Translations under genes and position numbers: made by a program | Shown: positions 27,069 through 36,033 of the stretch, one piece after another | Numbering within the stretch: position 1 is the first letter of the stretch | Layout of the letters: the number at the start of each line of letters is the position of its first letter | The notes under the pieces: generated by a model | Database searches by the model: none | What the model was told of the DNA's origin: nothing | Seen by the model: only the letters and a program-made list of their open reading frames with translations | NCBI GenBank assembly: GCA_026708505.1 | Contig: JAPOUU010000078.1 | Location: 1 to 40,878, forward strand | Reading direction: 5' to 3' | Length of the DNA stretch: 40,878 nt | From: Hyphomicrobiales bacterium | GTDB lineage: Bacteria > Pseudomonadota > Alphaproteobacteria > JAPOUT01

Positions 27069-29212
27069 GCGCTTCGGCGGCAGCTTTGAAAGAAAAAACG
27101 ATACCCCCGGTGTTTCACGAAGCCTCCGGCTTTCTGCCTGCGGGCGACCAGCCCGAAGCGATAGCCGCTCTGGTTGAGGGTTTGCGCCGGGGCGAGCGCG
27201 ATCAAACCCTCCTCGGCGTGACCGGTTCGGGCAAAACTTACACGATGGCAAAGGTGATAGAGGCGACGGGCCTGCCGAGCCTGGTGCTCGCGCCGAACAA
27301 AATTCTGGCCGCGCAACTCTACGGCGAATTTAAAACTTTCTTCCCCGACAACGCCGTTGAGTATTTCGTCTCCTACTATGACTATTACATGCCCGAGGCG
27401 TATGTCCCGAACCGCGACTTGTATATTGCGAAAGAGAGTTCGATAAACGAGCAGATAGACCGGATGCGCCACGCGGCGACGCGCTCGTTGCTTGAACGCA
27501 AGGATGTGATTATCGTCGCTTCGGTCTCGTGCATCTACGGCATCGGCTCGCCGGAGAGTTATTCGGCGATGACGCTGGATGTCTCCGCCGGAGAAGACTT
27601 TGATCGCAAGCGTTTGCTGGAGGGCTTGGTGGAATTGCGCTATCGGCGTAATGACATGGACTTCCAGCGCGGCGCGTTTCGTGTTCGCGGGGATGTCATT
27701 GAGTTGTTCCCTGCGCACTATGAGGACAGGGCGTGGCATATTTCCCTGTTCGGGGACGAAGTTGAGGAAATCAGCGAGTTTGATCCCCTGACGGGCGAGC
27801 GTACGCGCGCACTCGATAAGATTCGGATTTTCCCGAACTCCCACTATGTGACGCCCCGGCCGACCTTGTTGCAGGCGATTGAGGGGATAAAGGTGGAGTT
27901 GCGCGAACGGCTGGACGAGTTGCATGCGGCGGGGAAATTGCTCGAAGCGCAGCGTTTGGAGGAGCGCACCATAGCGGATTTGGAGATGATGGAGACGACG
28001 GGTTCGTGTCCGGGGATTGAGAACTACTCGCGTTATTTGACCGGGCGCGCCCCGGGCGAGCCTCCGCCGACTTTGTTTGAATATCTTCCCGAAGAAGCGC
28101 TGCTGTTCGTGGATGAGAGTCATGTCGCGGTTCCGCAATTGGGAGGGATGTATCGCGGAGACTTCCGCCGCAAAAGCACGCTGGCGGAGTACGGCTTCCG
28201 GTTGCCGTCGTGCGTGGACAACCGCCCCCTCAAATTCGAGGAATGGGACAAGATGCGCCCGGCTTCAATATATGTCAGCGCAACGCCGGGTGCATGGGAA
28301 ATGGAGCGCACCGACGGCGTCATTGTCGAGCAGGTCATTCGCCCGACAGGCTTGATAGACCCCATGTGCGAGGTTCGTCCGGCGGAACGGCAGGTTGAGG
28401 ACCTGCTCGGGGAGTTGCGGGATGTCGCTGCGCGGGGCTACCGCGCGCTGGTAACGACCCTGACGAAGCGCATGGCGGAGGAGTTGAGCGAATATCTGCA
28501 CGAGCAGGGGGTTCGCGTGCGGTATATGCATTCGGACATTGACACGCTCGAGCGCATCGAAATTGTCCGGGACTTGCGTTTGGGCGCGTTTGATGTTCTG
28601 GTAGGAATCAACCTGCTGCGCGAAGGGCTGGACATTCCGGAGTGTGCACTGGTTGCAATTTTGGATGCGGACAAGGAGGGTTTCTTGCGTTCGTCTACTT
28701 CTTTGGTGCAAACGATCGGGCGCGCGGCGCGCAACATTGACGGAAAGGTTTTGTTGTATGGCGACAAGACGACGGATTCAATGCGTTATGCTCTGGAGGA
28801 GACGAAGCGCAGGCGCGAAAAGCAGAATTTGTATAATTCGGCCAACGGCATAACGCCGGAGAGCATTCGCAAGTCCATAGGCGATATTTTGGAAAGCGTG
28901 TATGAGCGCGACCATGTGCGTGCGGATTTGGGGGCGTTAAGTTCGGCGGCACCGTCCGGCATATCGAATGCGGATGCAGGCACGGAGTCCGTGTTGGATT
29001 TTGACCCGAAGGCTAGAATGTCGGAATTGGAGAAGCGAATGTATGCCGCTGCGGAGAATCTGGAATTCGAAGAAGCTTGTCGTTTGCGCGATGAATTGCG
29101 CCGGTTGCAGCAATTGGAGTTGGAGGTTTCCGCCGATCCCTTGTTGCGCGAGTCTTCGAGTGCATCAAAACCAAAAACAAAAACGAAACAAAAGAGAAGG
29201 CGTCGTCGTTAA
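27065..29212 (+). CDS. uvrB: UvrABC excinuclease subunit B
   Basis: UvrB is the damage-verifying helicase-like core of nucleotide excision repair. The 715-residue protein has Walker A GVTGSGKT, the beta-hairpin [15 protein letters not shown], helicase motifs [11 protein letters not shown] and QTIGRAARN, and a C-terminal UVR domain ([24 protein letters not shown]) that contacts UvrC. A Lys/Arg tail (KQKRRRRR) ends the chain. The start is TTG at 27065, supported by GGAGGAAG upstream and by its overlap with the previous stop (TTGA). Being coupled to an ABC importer operon is unusual for uvrB. Confidence 0.96.
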   Translation: MSASAAALKEKTIPPVFHEASGFLPAGDQPEAIAALVEGLRRGERDQTLLGVTGSGKTYTMAKVIEATGLPSLVLAPNKILAAQLYGEFKTFFPDNAVEYFVSYYDYYMPEAYVPNRDLYIAKESSINEQIDRMRHAATRSLLERKDVIIVASVSCIYGIGSPESYSAMTLDVSAGEDFDRKRLLEGLVELRYRRNDMDFQRGAFRVRGDVIELFPAHYEDRAWHISLFGDEVEEISEFDPLTGERTRALDKIRIFPNSHYVTPRPTLLQAIEGIKVELRERLDELHAAGKLLEAQRLEERTIADLEMMETTGSCPGIENYSRYLTGRAPGEPPPTLFEYLPEEALLFVDESHVAVPQLGGMYRGDFRRKSTLAEYGFRLPSCVDNRPLKFEEWDKMRPASIYVSATPGAWEMERTDGVIVEQVIRPTGLIDPMCEVRPAERQVEDLLGELRDVAARGYRALVTTLTKRMAEELSEYLHEQGVRVRYMHSDIDTLERIEIVRDLRLGAFDVLVGINLLREGLDIPECALVAILDADKEGFLRSSTSLVQTIGRAARNIDGKVLLYGDKTTDSMRYALEETKRRREKQNLYNSANGITPESIRKSIGDILESVYERDHVRADLGALSSAAPSGISNADAGTESVLDFDPKARMSELEKRMYAAAENLEFEEACRLRDELRRLQQLELEVSADPLLRESSSASKPKTKTKQKRRRRR

Positions 29213-29213
29213 A

Positions 29214-29393
29214 ATGGAAATTATTCTGTTAATATCATTGGGAGCAGTCGCACTGGCGCTGCTGCTGGGCTTGTGGAACATGATGCGGGGAGGCTCCGCA
29301 TCGCTCTCGCAGACATTAATGCGCTGGCGTGTCGGGCTGCAATTTTTGGCGGTAATCGTGTTATTGATCTCTTTTTATGTGTTTGCGGGTTAG
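29214..29393 (+). CDS. Small two-helix membrane protein (HIG1-like 'twin transmembrane')
   Basis: The 59-residue protein consists of two hydrophobic helices (LLISLGAVALALLLGLWNMM and LQFLAVIVLLISFYVFAG) joined by a basic loop SQTLMRWRVGLQ. That loop is the signature of HIG1/hypoxia-type and alphaproteobacterial twin-transmembrane proteins. Members often lie next to the PduO-type adenosyltransferase, as here; in mitochondria relatives help assemble cytochrome oxidase. The ATG is one base after the uvrB stop. Confidence 0.85.
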   Translation: MEIILLISLGAVALALLLGLWNMMRGGSASLSQTLMRWRVGLQFLAVIVLLISFYVFAG

Positions 29394-29407
29394 TCGGGAG
29401 CGTTTGA

Positions 29408-29995
29408 ATGGTTCTGTTAAACAAGATTTACACGCGCGGCGGCGACGGCGGCGAAACGGCACTGGGGGACGGTTCGCGTCGCCGCAAGGATGATTTACGC
29501 GTTTCGGCATATGGCTCGGTTGATGAAACAAACGCTTTTGTCGGCGTTGCCCGCCTTTCGGTCGGAGAGGTGCCGGGATTGAAGGGTTTGAATGAAATGC
29601 TGGGGCGCATTCAAAACGACCTCTTCGATTTGGGCGCGGATTTGTGCCGTCCCTCGTCGAAGGAAGAGAGCGCTAAAAACGCGCCTTTGCGAATAACCGT
29701 TGCGCAGGTTGAGCGTTTGGAGCGGGAGATAGACGCGTTGAATGAAGGATTGGAACCGTTGCGCTCTTTTGTATTGCCGGGAGGATCGGCGGCGGGCACG
29801 CATTTGCATGTTGCCCGCACGGTCTCGCGCCGCGCCGAGCGCGAAATGGTCGCCCTCTCGCACAAAGAAGACGTCGGTGCGCCGGCGTTGCATTACATCA
29901 ATCGCCTTTCGGACTTTCTGTTTGTCGCCGCGCGCTTTGCCAATGGTGCTTGCGCCGAGGGGGATGTGCTGTGGCAGCCGGGCGAGAATCGTTGA
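29408..29995 (+). CDS. Cob(I)yrinic acid a,c-diamide adenosyltransferase, PduO type
   Basis: The enzyme transfers adenosyl from ATP to cob(I)alamin to make adenosylcobalamin. The 195-residue protein has the PduO-type ATP motif YTRGGDGGETALGDGSRRRK at the N-terminus and the later RTVSRRAERE helix that lines the active site. It starts 14 bp after the small membrane protein. No cobalamin riboswitch is seen upstream. The neighbourhood (small membrane protein, adenosyltransferase, ETF) is common in alphaproteobacteria, although here two genes intervene before etfB. Confidence 0.94.
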   Translation: MVLLNKIYTRGGDGGETALGDGSRRRKDDLRVSAYGSVDETNAFVGVARLSVGEVPGLKGLNEMLGRIQNDLFDLGADLCRPSSKEESAKNAPLRITVAQVERLEREIDALNEGLEPLRSFVLPGGSAAGTHLHVARTVSRRAEREMVALSHKEDVGAPALHYINRLSDFLFVAARFANGACAEGDVLWQPGENR

Positions 29996-30015
29996 GAAGC
30001 CGCCTCTAAAACTTT

Positions 30016-30037
30016 AGCGAGACGGAGCGGCCTCGCT
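30016..30037 (+). terminator. Weak hairpin after the adenosyltransferase gene
   Basis: AGCGAG and CTCGCT pair around a 10-nt loop and are followed by a T-rich stretch (TGTTGTTATTCTTT). It lies between two convergent genes, where a terminator is expected, but the stem is short. Confidence 0.35.
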
Positions 30038-30042
30038 TGTTG

Positions 30043-30360
30043 TTATTCTTTCCTGAAAAGTTTTTTAATGCTTTCTGCCGCGTTTGTTATCAAAAGCACG
30101 ATTATCGCTATGGGGATCGCAATTATGGACATCACCAGCCATGGAATAAAAAACGAAAAAAGGATTATCAGCCAAAACCACCAATCATCCAGGTTGATGT
30201 AGCGCAATTCGTCCGAACCCGACCAGATCCCGTAAGCGATTGCGGATAAAAGTAATATTTGAATTATCCCGAAGAGCGTGCTGAATGCCGTATAAGCCAT
30301 GATATAGACCGTAAAGCACCCCCAGCTCTTTTTGCCGGTATTGTTGTCTCCGTACATCAT
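30043..30360 (-). CDS. Unknown small membrane protein
   Basis: Not recognised. About 105 residues with two or three hydrophobic segments (SWGCFTVYIMAYTAFSTLF-type first helix, ILLLSAIAYGIW, then WWFWLIILFSFFIPW and IAIPIAIIVLLI) and a basic C-terminus KKLFRKE. The frame opens at 30426, but the twin ATG at 30360/30357 follows AAGGAC and GGAG and gives a cleaner N-terminus. It is convergent with the adenosyltransferase gene and is more AT-rich than its neighbours. Confidence 0.6.
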   Translation of the reverse strand: MMYGDNNTGKKSWGCFTVYIMAYTAFSTLFGIIQILLLSAIAYGIWSGSDELRYINLDDWWFWLIILFSFFIPWLVMSIIAIPIAIIVLLITNAAESIKKLFRKE

Positions 30361-30561
30361 CGTCCTTGCAACTCCTGCTCTGTACTTGTTGTCGTCACCG
30401 TGCTTGTGTTTTTGTCTGCCTTGCACTCTATCATAGATTGTTTTGTCCTTTTATGGAATTGCACAATTGAGGCTGCGGGTGAGGCTGCGGGGAGGTCGGG
30501 CAAATCCGGGCGGGCGCATTGATTTTCCGCGCAGGGTTTGCGCGCATGGGGGGATTTTTGC

Positions 30562-30590
30562 TTGACAGATTGGCTTCCGTCTTTTGTAAT
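30562..30590 (+). promoter_or_regulatory. Strong sigma-70-type promoter of the TIGR03032 gene, leaderless arrangement
   Basis: TTGACA (30562–30567, perfect) and TGTAAT (30585–30590, 5/6) are 17 bp apart. The -10 box ends 8 nt before the ATG at 30599 and no Shine–Dalgarno sequence fits between, so the transcript should start at or next to the start codon. Confidence 0.7.
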
Positions 30591-30598
30591 AGCGCACT

Positions 30599-31801
30599 AT
30601 GAGCGAAGACGAGCAAAAACGGGACGGCGCGGACGCCCCCGCGCAGGATGCGCCTGATGCGCCCGTGCAGGACGCGCCTGCGCAGGAGGGGGACGGCAAG
30701 GCGCAGGAACAGGAAGGCGAAGCCAAGGCCGGAGAGCAATCGCAGGAAAAGCAGCTGCAGGTCAACTATTCGGTTTCCGGGGGGCTGCGAAACCGCTTGG
30801 AGCAGTTGGGCGCTTCGGTCATTTTCACTTCCTACCAATCCGGATTGCTTTACCTGATTGGCAGGCGTCCGGAGGGAGGTATCAGCATCCACCATACGCG
30901 CGTGCCCAAGCCGATGGGCATTTGTCCCGATGAGAACATCGGCGGTTTCATGGTCGCGGGCGATTACCAGATTTCCCGCTTTGTGAATGTTTTGAACAAG
31001 AACGAGTTCGCGAACAAGGCGTTCGATGCATGTTATGTCCCGAGACGGGTGTATCTGACGGGACGTTTGGACGCGCACGACATCGGGATTGAGTCGGATG
31101 GTTCGCCTTTGTTTGTGAACACGCGATACAATTGTCTCGCACGCGTGTCGGAGCGCGAAAGTTTTGAGCCGGTTTGGAAGCCCTCGTTCGTTACCGACTG
31201 GATAGATGAAGATCGCTGCCACCTTAACGGCTTGGCGATGGAAAACGGGGAAGCCCGTTATGTGACAGTGGTGTCGCGCTCGAACACGATTGACGGCTGG
31301 CGGGACCGCCGCGTGGATGGCGGTGCGGTGCTGGATGTCAAGAGCGGCGAGGTTATTTGCGACGGATTGTCGATGCCGCATTCGCCGAGATTGTATGAAG
31401 GGCGCTTGTGGATATTGAATTCGGGTACGGGGGATTTGGGTTTTGTGCATTTGGACGGCAAGCGCAAGGGGGAGTTTGAGAGTTTCGTGTTTTGTCCGGG
31501 ATTTGTCCGCGGACTGGCGTTCCGGAACGGTTATGCGTTTGTGGGATTATCGAAGCCGCGTTACCAACGCTTTGAAGGCTTGGCGCTGGATGACCGTTTG
31601 AAAGAGGCGGATTCGGAGCCCTGGTGCGGCGTTCAGATTATTGACCTGTCGACGCGCGCTTGCGTGGACTGGCTTCGGATAGACGGACAGATAGCCGAGC
31701 TTTACGATGTTGATGTGCTCGCCGGGCCTGTCTGCCCGATGGCTGTGAGCGCGGATTCGAGCGAGGCCGCCCAGCTGACGAAATTTGAGAAACCCTCTTG
31801 A
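30599..31801 (+). CDS. TIGR03032 family protein of unknown function
   Basis: The 400-residue protein carries the TIGR03032 landmarks in order: FTSYQSGLLYLIG, CYVPRRVYLTGRLDAHDI, FVNTRYNCLA, DEDRCHLNGLA, GWRDRRVDGGAVLDV, GLSMPHSPRLYEGRLWILNS and PGFVRGLAF. The layout suggests a beta-propeller-like fold of repeating strands. Its function is unknown; the motifs HDI, DRCHLNG and MPHSPR could line a metal or ligand site (inference). The first 55 residues are an acidic, Ala/Gln-rich low-complexity tail with repeated DAPxQDAP units. No signal peptide. It lies between the adenosyltransferase gene and etfB; the etfB promoter begins at its stop codon. Confidence 0.85.
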   Translation: MSEDEQKRDGADAPAQDAPDAPVQDAPAQEGDGKAQEQEGEAKAGEQSQEKQLQVNYSVSGGLRNRLEQLGASVIFTSYQSGLLYLIGRRPEGGISIHHTRVPKPMGICPDENIGGFMVAGDYQISRFVNVLNKNEFANKAFDACYVPRRVYLTGRLDAHDIGIESDGSPLFVNTRYNCLARVSERESFEPVWKPSFVTDWIDEDRCHLNGLAMENGEARYVTVVSRSNTIDGWRDRRVDGGAVLDVKSGEVICDGLSMPHSPRLYEGRLWILNSGTGDLGFVHLDGKRKGEFESFVFCPGFVRGLAFRNGYAFVGLSKPRYQRFEGLALDDRLKEADSEPWCGVQIIDLSTRACVDWLRIDGQIAELYDVDVLAGPVCPMAVSADSSEAAQLTKFEKPS

Positions 31802-31826
31802 CAATTGTCGGGACGAGCCCTAATGT
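31798..31826 (+). promoter_or_regulatory. Candidate promoter of etfBA
   Basis: A perfect TTGACA (31798–31803) overlaps the stop codon of the preceding gene. TAATGT, with the key T-A…T bases, follows after 17 bp. Transcription would begin near 31833, leaving a leader of about 38 nt before etfB. Confidence 0.5.
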
Positions 31827-31870
31827 GCGAACTGGTTTGAAGGGGGCTAATTCACGGTGAGTGGTGTTTT

Positions 31871-32620
31871 ATGAAAATTCTTGTGCCGGTCAAGCGGGTT
31901 ATTGACTACAACGTAAAGATACGCGTTCGCGCGGATGGCAGCGGCGTCGAAACGGCGAATGTTAAGATGTCGATGAACCCCTTCGACGAGATTGCGGTCG
32001 AGGAGGCGTTGCGTTTGCGCGAGGCCGGAACGGCGGAGGAAGTTGTTGCGGTTTCGATAGGAGAGGAATCTTGCCGCGAGACGGTTCGCGCGGCGCTGGC
32101 GATGGGGGCGGACAGGGGGATTTTAATACAGGCCGAAGGCACGCTCGAGCCGCTGGCGGTTGCGAAATTATTACAGAAAGTCGTCGAGGCGGAACAGCCG
32201 GGCCTGGTCATACTGGGCAAGCAGGCGATTGACGATGATTGCTCGCAGACGGGGCAGATGCTTGCGGCGCTGCTCGGATGGTCGCAGGGAACGTTTGCAT
32301 CGAAACTGGAATTTGCCGACGGCGGCTTGCGATTGACTCGCGAGATTGACGGCGGTTTGCAGACTTTGTTTCTGACGCTTCCTTCGATCATTACGACGGA
32401 TCTGCGTTTGAACCAGCCGCGTTATGCGTCTTTGCCGAACATCATGAAAGCAAAGAAAAAGCCGGTCGAGGAAAAGACACCGGCGGATTTGGGTGTCGAT
32501 GTTGCTCCGCGGCTCAAAGTGCGCGAGGTTCGCGAGCCTCCGCCGAGGCAAGCGGGCATATTGGTCTCAAGCGCGGCGGAATTGGTTGATAAATTAAAGA
32601 ATGAAGCGAAGGTGATCTGA
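31871..32620 (+). CDS. etfB: Electron transfer flavoprotein beta subunit
   Basis: EtfB pairs with EtfA to carry electrons from acyl-CoA and N-methyl dehydrogenases (such as dimethylglycine and sarcosine dehydrogenases) to ETF-quinone oxidoreductase. The 249-residue protein starts [19 protein letters not shown] and has [35 protein letters not shown] and [20 protein letters not shown], all family landmarks. Its TGA shares one base with the etfA ATG. Confidence 0.96.
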   Translation: MKILVPVKRVIDYNVKIRVRADGSGVETANVKMSMNPFDEIAVEEALRLREAGTAEEVVAVSIGEESCRETVRAALAMGADRGILIQAEGTLEPLAVAKLLQKVVEAEQPGLVILGKQAIDDDCSQTGQMLAALLGWSQGTFASKLEFADGGLRLTREIDGGLQTLFLTLPSIITTDLRLNQPRYASLPNIMKAKKKPVEEKTPADLGVDVAPRLKVREVREPPPRQAGILVSSAAELVDKLKNEAKVI

Positions 32621-33567
32621 TGGCGACTTTACTGATAGCCGAGCATGACAATGAGTCACTAAACGAGGTGACCGCGAAATGCCTGAGCGCGGCGTGCGCC
32701 ATGGAAGGCGGGGGCAAGGTCGATATACTTGTTGCCGGCGAAAATTGCGATGCGGTTGCGAAGGCCGCCGTCGCCCTGGACGGCGTCGGAAAGGTCCGCG
32801 TTGCCGATGATGCGCTGTATTCAAAGCGTCTGGGCGAGCCGATGTGCGAACTGGTCTTGTCGTTGGCATCGGAATATGACGCGATAGTTTCGGCGGCAAC
32901 GACCGACGGCAAGAACTACATGCCCCGGATCGCCGCCCGCCTGGATGTTGCGATGATCTCGGAGATAACCGCCGTGGTGGAGAAGAACGTGTTTGAGCGA
33001 CCGATATATGCGGGCAATGCGATTGAGGTTGTTGAGTCGGGCGATTCGAAACTGGTGCTGACCGTGCGCGCAACGGCGTTTCCCGCGCGCGAGGGCGGCG
33101 GAAGCGGCGCCATTGAGGCGGTTTCAAGCGCGGCGGACCCGAAGTTGTCGCGCTACGAGAGCGAGAATCTGACCCAGTCCGAACGTCCGGAGCTGACTTC
33201 GGCGAAGATAGTGATTTCGGGCGGACGCGGCATGGGATCGTCGGAAAATTTCGGCATGCTGGAAAAACTCGCCGACAAGCTGGGCGCGGCGGTCGGAGCG
33301 TCCCGTGCGGCGGTGGATGCGGGTTTTGTTCCCAATGATTACCAGGTCGGACAGACCGGAAAGGTCGTTGCGCCGGATTTATACGTTGCGATTGGCATCA
33401 GCGGAGCGATTCAGCATCTTGCCGGGATGAAGGAGTCGAAAGTGATCGTCGCGATCAATAAAGATGAGGAGGCGCCGATATTCCAGGTGTCGGATTACGG
33501 ATTGGTTGCGGATTTGTTTGAGGCGGTTCCCGAGCTTGAGGCCGCCCTCGTTGAAGCCGGTTATTAG
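32620..33567 (+). CDS. etfA: Electron transfer flavoprotein alpha subunit
   Basis: EtfA holds FAD in its C-terminal half. The 315-residue protein shows [51 protein letters not shown] and [21 protein letters not shown], the ETF-alpha FAD-binding signature. It overlaps etfB by one base. ETF is a plausible electron acceptor for methylated-amine and betaine catabolism nearby, but it also serves fatty-acid oxidation, so no specific link is shown. Confidence 0.96.
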   Translation: MATLLIAEHDNESLNEVTAKCLSAACAMEGGGKVDILVAGENCDAVAKAAVALDGVGKVRVADDALYSKRLGEPMCELVLSLASEYDAIVSAATTDGKNYMPRIAARLDVAMISEITAVVEKNVFERPIYAGNAIEVVESGDSKLVLTVRATAFPAREGGGSGAIEAVSSAADPKLSRYESENLTQSERPELTSAKIVISGGRGMGSSENFGMLEKLADKLGAAVGASRAAVDAGFVPNDYQVGQTGKVVAPDLYVAIGISGAIQHLAGMKESKVIVAINKDEEAPIFQVSDYGLVADLFEAVPELEAALVEAGY

Positions 33568-33587
33568 TTTTTCCTTGGTGGCGCGTT

Positions 33588-34403
33588 ATGGGCGCGAATA
33601 TGCATTTTCCGATTGTCGGAATTCCTTGTGATGTAAAGGAGATCAACCGCTTGTCCTATCAAATGGTCGGTGTGAAGTATATTACCGCCCTGTCGAGGTG
33701 CGCCGAAGTCTTTCCCGTGTTATTGCCGGTTGGCGAAGAGCATTTTAACCCCGATATGCTGTTTTCCCTTTGTGATGGAATCTTCCTGACCGGATCCCAT
33801 ACGAACGTTCATCCGGACCACTACGGGGGTGACGCTCCCCGCGAGAGTGTCTTGCTGGACGAGGCCCGCGACTCCTGCACGCTTCCGTTGATACGCGCCT
33901 GCGTCGAGAAGGGGATGCCCCTGTTTTGCGTCTGTCGCGGCTTTCAAGAGTTCAATGTTGCCTTCGGCGGCACGCTGCATCAACATCTCCACGAGTCTTC
34001 CGCGCCGGATGGCTATCCCGACCGCTTTGACCACCGTGCCGGCAAACAGGATTCCCAGGAGGTTCAATACGGTCCCGCCCATGAAGTGACCTTGAAAGAG
34101 GGAGGTTTTCTTGCATCCTTGTTGAAGGAAGAGGCGCAGGAAGGGCGCATTATGGTTAACTCCCTTCACAGCCAGGGCGTGGACAAGCCCGCTTCGAACA
34201 TGCGTGTTGAAGCGTTGGCGGAGGACGGGACGATTGAGGCGCTTCATATCGCCGATGCTCCCGCTTTCGCTCTTGGAGTTCAGTGGCATCCGGAATGGCG
34301 TTGTTGGGAGAATTCGGCCTCAATGCGTTTGTATGGCGCGTTTGGCGATGCGGTTCGTGATGCCGCCGAAGCGAAAATGCCGCCAACGGGAGAGACAGTA
34401 TGA
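33588..34403 (+). CDS. Gamma-glutamyl-GABA hydrolase-like class I glutamine amidotransferase (PuuD family)
   Basis: The 271-residue protein matches the PuuD (peptidase C26) family: GIFLTGSHTNVHPDHYG at about 64–80, the nucleophile C116 in VCRGFQEFN and the His–Glu pair in GVQWHPEW. In E. coli PuuD hydrolyses gamma-glutamyl-GABA to GABA and glutamate. The start is uncertain: a second ATG four codons later (MHFPIVGIP) is equally good, and GGTGG is a weak ribosome site. Its TGA overlaps the start of the glutamine synthetase homologue (ATGA), so the pair is coupled. Confidence 0.88.
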   Translation: MGANMHFPIVGIPCDVKEINRLSYQMVGVKYITALSRCAEVFPVLLPVGEEHFNPDMLFSLCDGIFLTGSHTNVHPDHYGGDAPRESVLLDEARDSCTLPLIRACVEKGMPLFCVCRGFQEFNVAFGGTLHQHLHESSAPDGYPDRFDHRAGKQDSQEVQYGPAHEVTLKEGGFLASLLKEEAQEGRIMVNSLHSQGVDKPASNMRVEALAEDGTIEALHIADAPAFALGVQWHPEWRCWENSASMRLYGAFGDAVRDAAEAKMPPTGETV

Positions 34404-35770
34404 CCCCGGTGCCCCCGCCCTCAAGTGCGAAGTCCTTGCGCGGCTGGCTTCGTGCGAACAAAATCTCCGAGGTCGAATGCATCGTCTGCGACATGTCCGG
34501 CATCGCCCGCGGCAAGATTTTGCCGACGGACAAGTTTTTGCAGAGTTTTCAGGAAGACACGCTGCGCTTGCCGGAAAGCGTGTTCGGCCAAACGGTGGCA
34601 GGGGGTCTCGTGGAAAGTTGCGTGCTGGACGAGGTTGAGCCGGATGTAATTTTGCGGCCGGATATTTCTTCGATGCGCCTGGTTCCCTGGTATGTCGAGC
34701 CGACGGCACAGGTGATATGCGATGCGTTTTATCGGGACGGTCGCCCGGTATCGATATCGCCGCGACAGTTGCTGCGAAACATAATCGAACTCTACCGCAA
34801 GCGGGGATGGCGTCCCATTGTCGCGCCGGAGCTGGAGTTTTTCCTCGCGGCGAAGAACATAGACCCGGACTATCCGCTTGAGCCGCCGACGGGCGCGTCC
34901 GGACGTCCGGAGACCGCGCGCCAACCCTACGGAATTGACGCGGTGAACGAGTTCGATCCCTTGTTTGAGATGCTGTATGACTATTGCGAGATTCAGCGCA
35001 TTGACATTGACACGCTGATTCACGAGGATGGCGCGGCGCAGATGGAGATCAACTTCCAGCACGGCGACCCGCTGGAGGTTGCCGACCAGACGTTTTTGTT
35101 CAAGCGCAGCGTTCGGCAGGTTGCCATTCGCCATGACATCTATGCGACCTTTATGGCAAAACCCTATGAGAGCGAGCCGGGAAGCTCGATGCACATTCAT
35201 CAAAGCGTGACGCAGACGCGCACAAATCGCAATCTGTTTGCAGCGAAAGACAATAAGGACAGCGCGTTGTTTCTTTCACATATCGCCGGATTGCAGAAGC
35301 ATCTGCCTGCGGCAATGCCGTTGATAGCGCCGAATGTAAATTCCTATCGCCGGTTGGTGAAATGGTCGTCGGCACCGATTAACACGCACTGGGGACACGA
35401 GAACCGGACGGTCGGTTTGCGCGTTCCGGAGTCGATGGCGGACTCGCGTCGTGTGGAAAACCGCGTTCCGGGTGCGGATGCCAATCCCTATCTGGCGATA
35501 GCCGCATCGCTGGCCTGCGGTTATTTGGGAATGGTAGGGAAGTTGAAACCAAAGCCGAGCGTTCAAGGGGATGCGTATGAGGAGTCGGGAGGATTGCTGC
35601 CGCTGCATTTATTGGATGCGTTGGGCAAATTCGAGGCGAGCAAAGAGTTGCGCGAGATTCTAGGCAATGACATCGTCTCGATTTATTTGGAGATCAAGCG
35701 GGCCGAACATGACGCTTACCAGCAGGTAATCAGCGCGTGGGAGCGGGAGCACCTGCTTCTTAATGTTTAG
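34400..35770 (+). CDS. Glutamine synthetase-family gamma-glutamyl-amine ligase (PuuA/GmaS-like)
   Basis: The 456-residue protein has glutamine synthetase fold motifs: the beta-grasp segment VECIVCDMSGIARGKIL, the metal site PELEFFL, SSMHIHQSV, NSYRRLV, RTVGLRVP and the RVENRVPGADANPYLA loop. It is much closer to gamma-glutamylputrescine synthetase (PuuA) and gamma-glutamylmethylamide synthetase (GmaS) than to true GlnA. The coupled PuuD-like gene favours a polyamine (gamma-glutamylputrescine) substrate. The tmm/tdm pathway elsewhere in the window keeps methylamine open, although no mgs or mgd genes accompany it. Confidence 0.85.
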   Translation: MTPVPPPSSAKSLRGWLRANKISEVECIVCDMSGIARGKILPTDKFLQSFQEDTLRLPESVFGQTVAGGLVESCVLDEVEPDVILRPDISSMRLVPWYVEPTAQVICDAFYRDGRPVSISPRQLLRNIIELYRKRGWRPIVAPELEFFLAAKNIDPDYPLEPPTGASGRPETARQPYGIDAVNEFDPLFEMLYDYCEIQRIDIDTLIHEDGAAQMEINFQHGDPLEVADQTFLFKRSVRQVAIRHDIYATFMAKPYESEPGSSMHIHQSVTQTRTNRNLFAAKDNKDSALFLSHIAGLQKHLPAAMPLIAPNVNSYRRLVKWSSAPINTHWGHENRTVGLRVPESMADSRRVENRVPGADANPYLAIAASLACGYLGMVGKLKPKPSVQGDAYEESGGLLPLHLLDALGKFEASKELREILGNDIVSIYLEIKRAEHDAYQQVISAWEREHLLLNV

Positions 35771-35975
35771 GGCTTTTTGCGCGGCGGTTGCCCAGCTTGC
35801 CGGCGGACGGTTGTTTTGACGGTTTTGGCTTGTCCATGTTGAGGGCGTCCCCGCGTCGAAGGGATTCTTTCAGGTCGCCTCGATATTCTTTGTCCCAAAG
35901 GGCGCGCTCCGGGTCAATGGTTTCAGAGTCTTTTGCAGCCTTTGCCGCGCGACGGGATTTTAGGGGAGGGGGCAT
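35760..35975 (-). CDS. Small basic protein of unknown function
   Basis: Not recognised. The 71 residues are charged and probably largely disordered: KSRRAAKAAKDSET, a central PERALWDKEYRGDLKESLRRGD helix and a Lys/Pro/Ser tail. It overlaps the ligase gene tail to tail by 11 bp, as other convergent pairs in this window do, and diverges from the DUF2794 gene by 58 bp. No good Shine–Dalgarno site. It may be a real small protein or a chance frame. Confidence 0.4.
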   Translation of the reverse strand: MPPPLKSRRAAKAAKDSETIDPERALWDKEYRGDLKESLRRGDALNMDKPKPSKQPSAGKLGNRRAKSPKH

Positions 35976-35995
35976 TGATTTGTCTCATTGTTTTG

Positions 35996-36025
35996 TTGCC
36001 AGTGAACCGAACAAGGATATACACT
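35996..36025 (+). promoter_or_regulatory. Candidate promoter of the DUF2794 gene, leaderless arrangement
   Basis: TTGCCA (35996–36001, 5/6) and TACACT (36020–36025, 4/6) are 18 bp apart. The -10 box ends 8 nt before the ATG, and AGTTACCC between them holds no Shine–Dalgarno sequence. Confidence 0.45.
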
Positions 36026-36033
36026 AGTTACCC

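Noticed and set aside
27041-28138. Minus-strand open frame of 365 codons opposite uvrB
   Set aside because: Shadow of uvrB, Arg-rich, no motif.
29996-30042. Possible cobalamin-riboswitch-like element near the adenosyltransferase gene
   Set aside because: It lies downstream of the gene, is under 50 bp, and has no B12-box-like sequence.
30431-31450. Minus-strand open frame of 339 codons opposite the TIGR03032 gene
   Set aside because: Antisense to a protein with a full set of family motifs and a strong promoter on the plus strand.
31827-31870. Possible riboswitch before etfB
   Set aside because: The predicted leader is only about 38 nt and no known riboswitch core could be traced.
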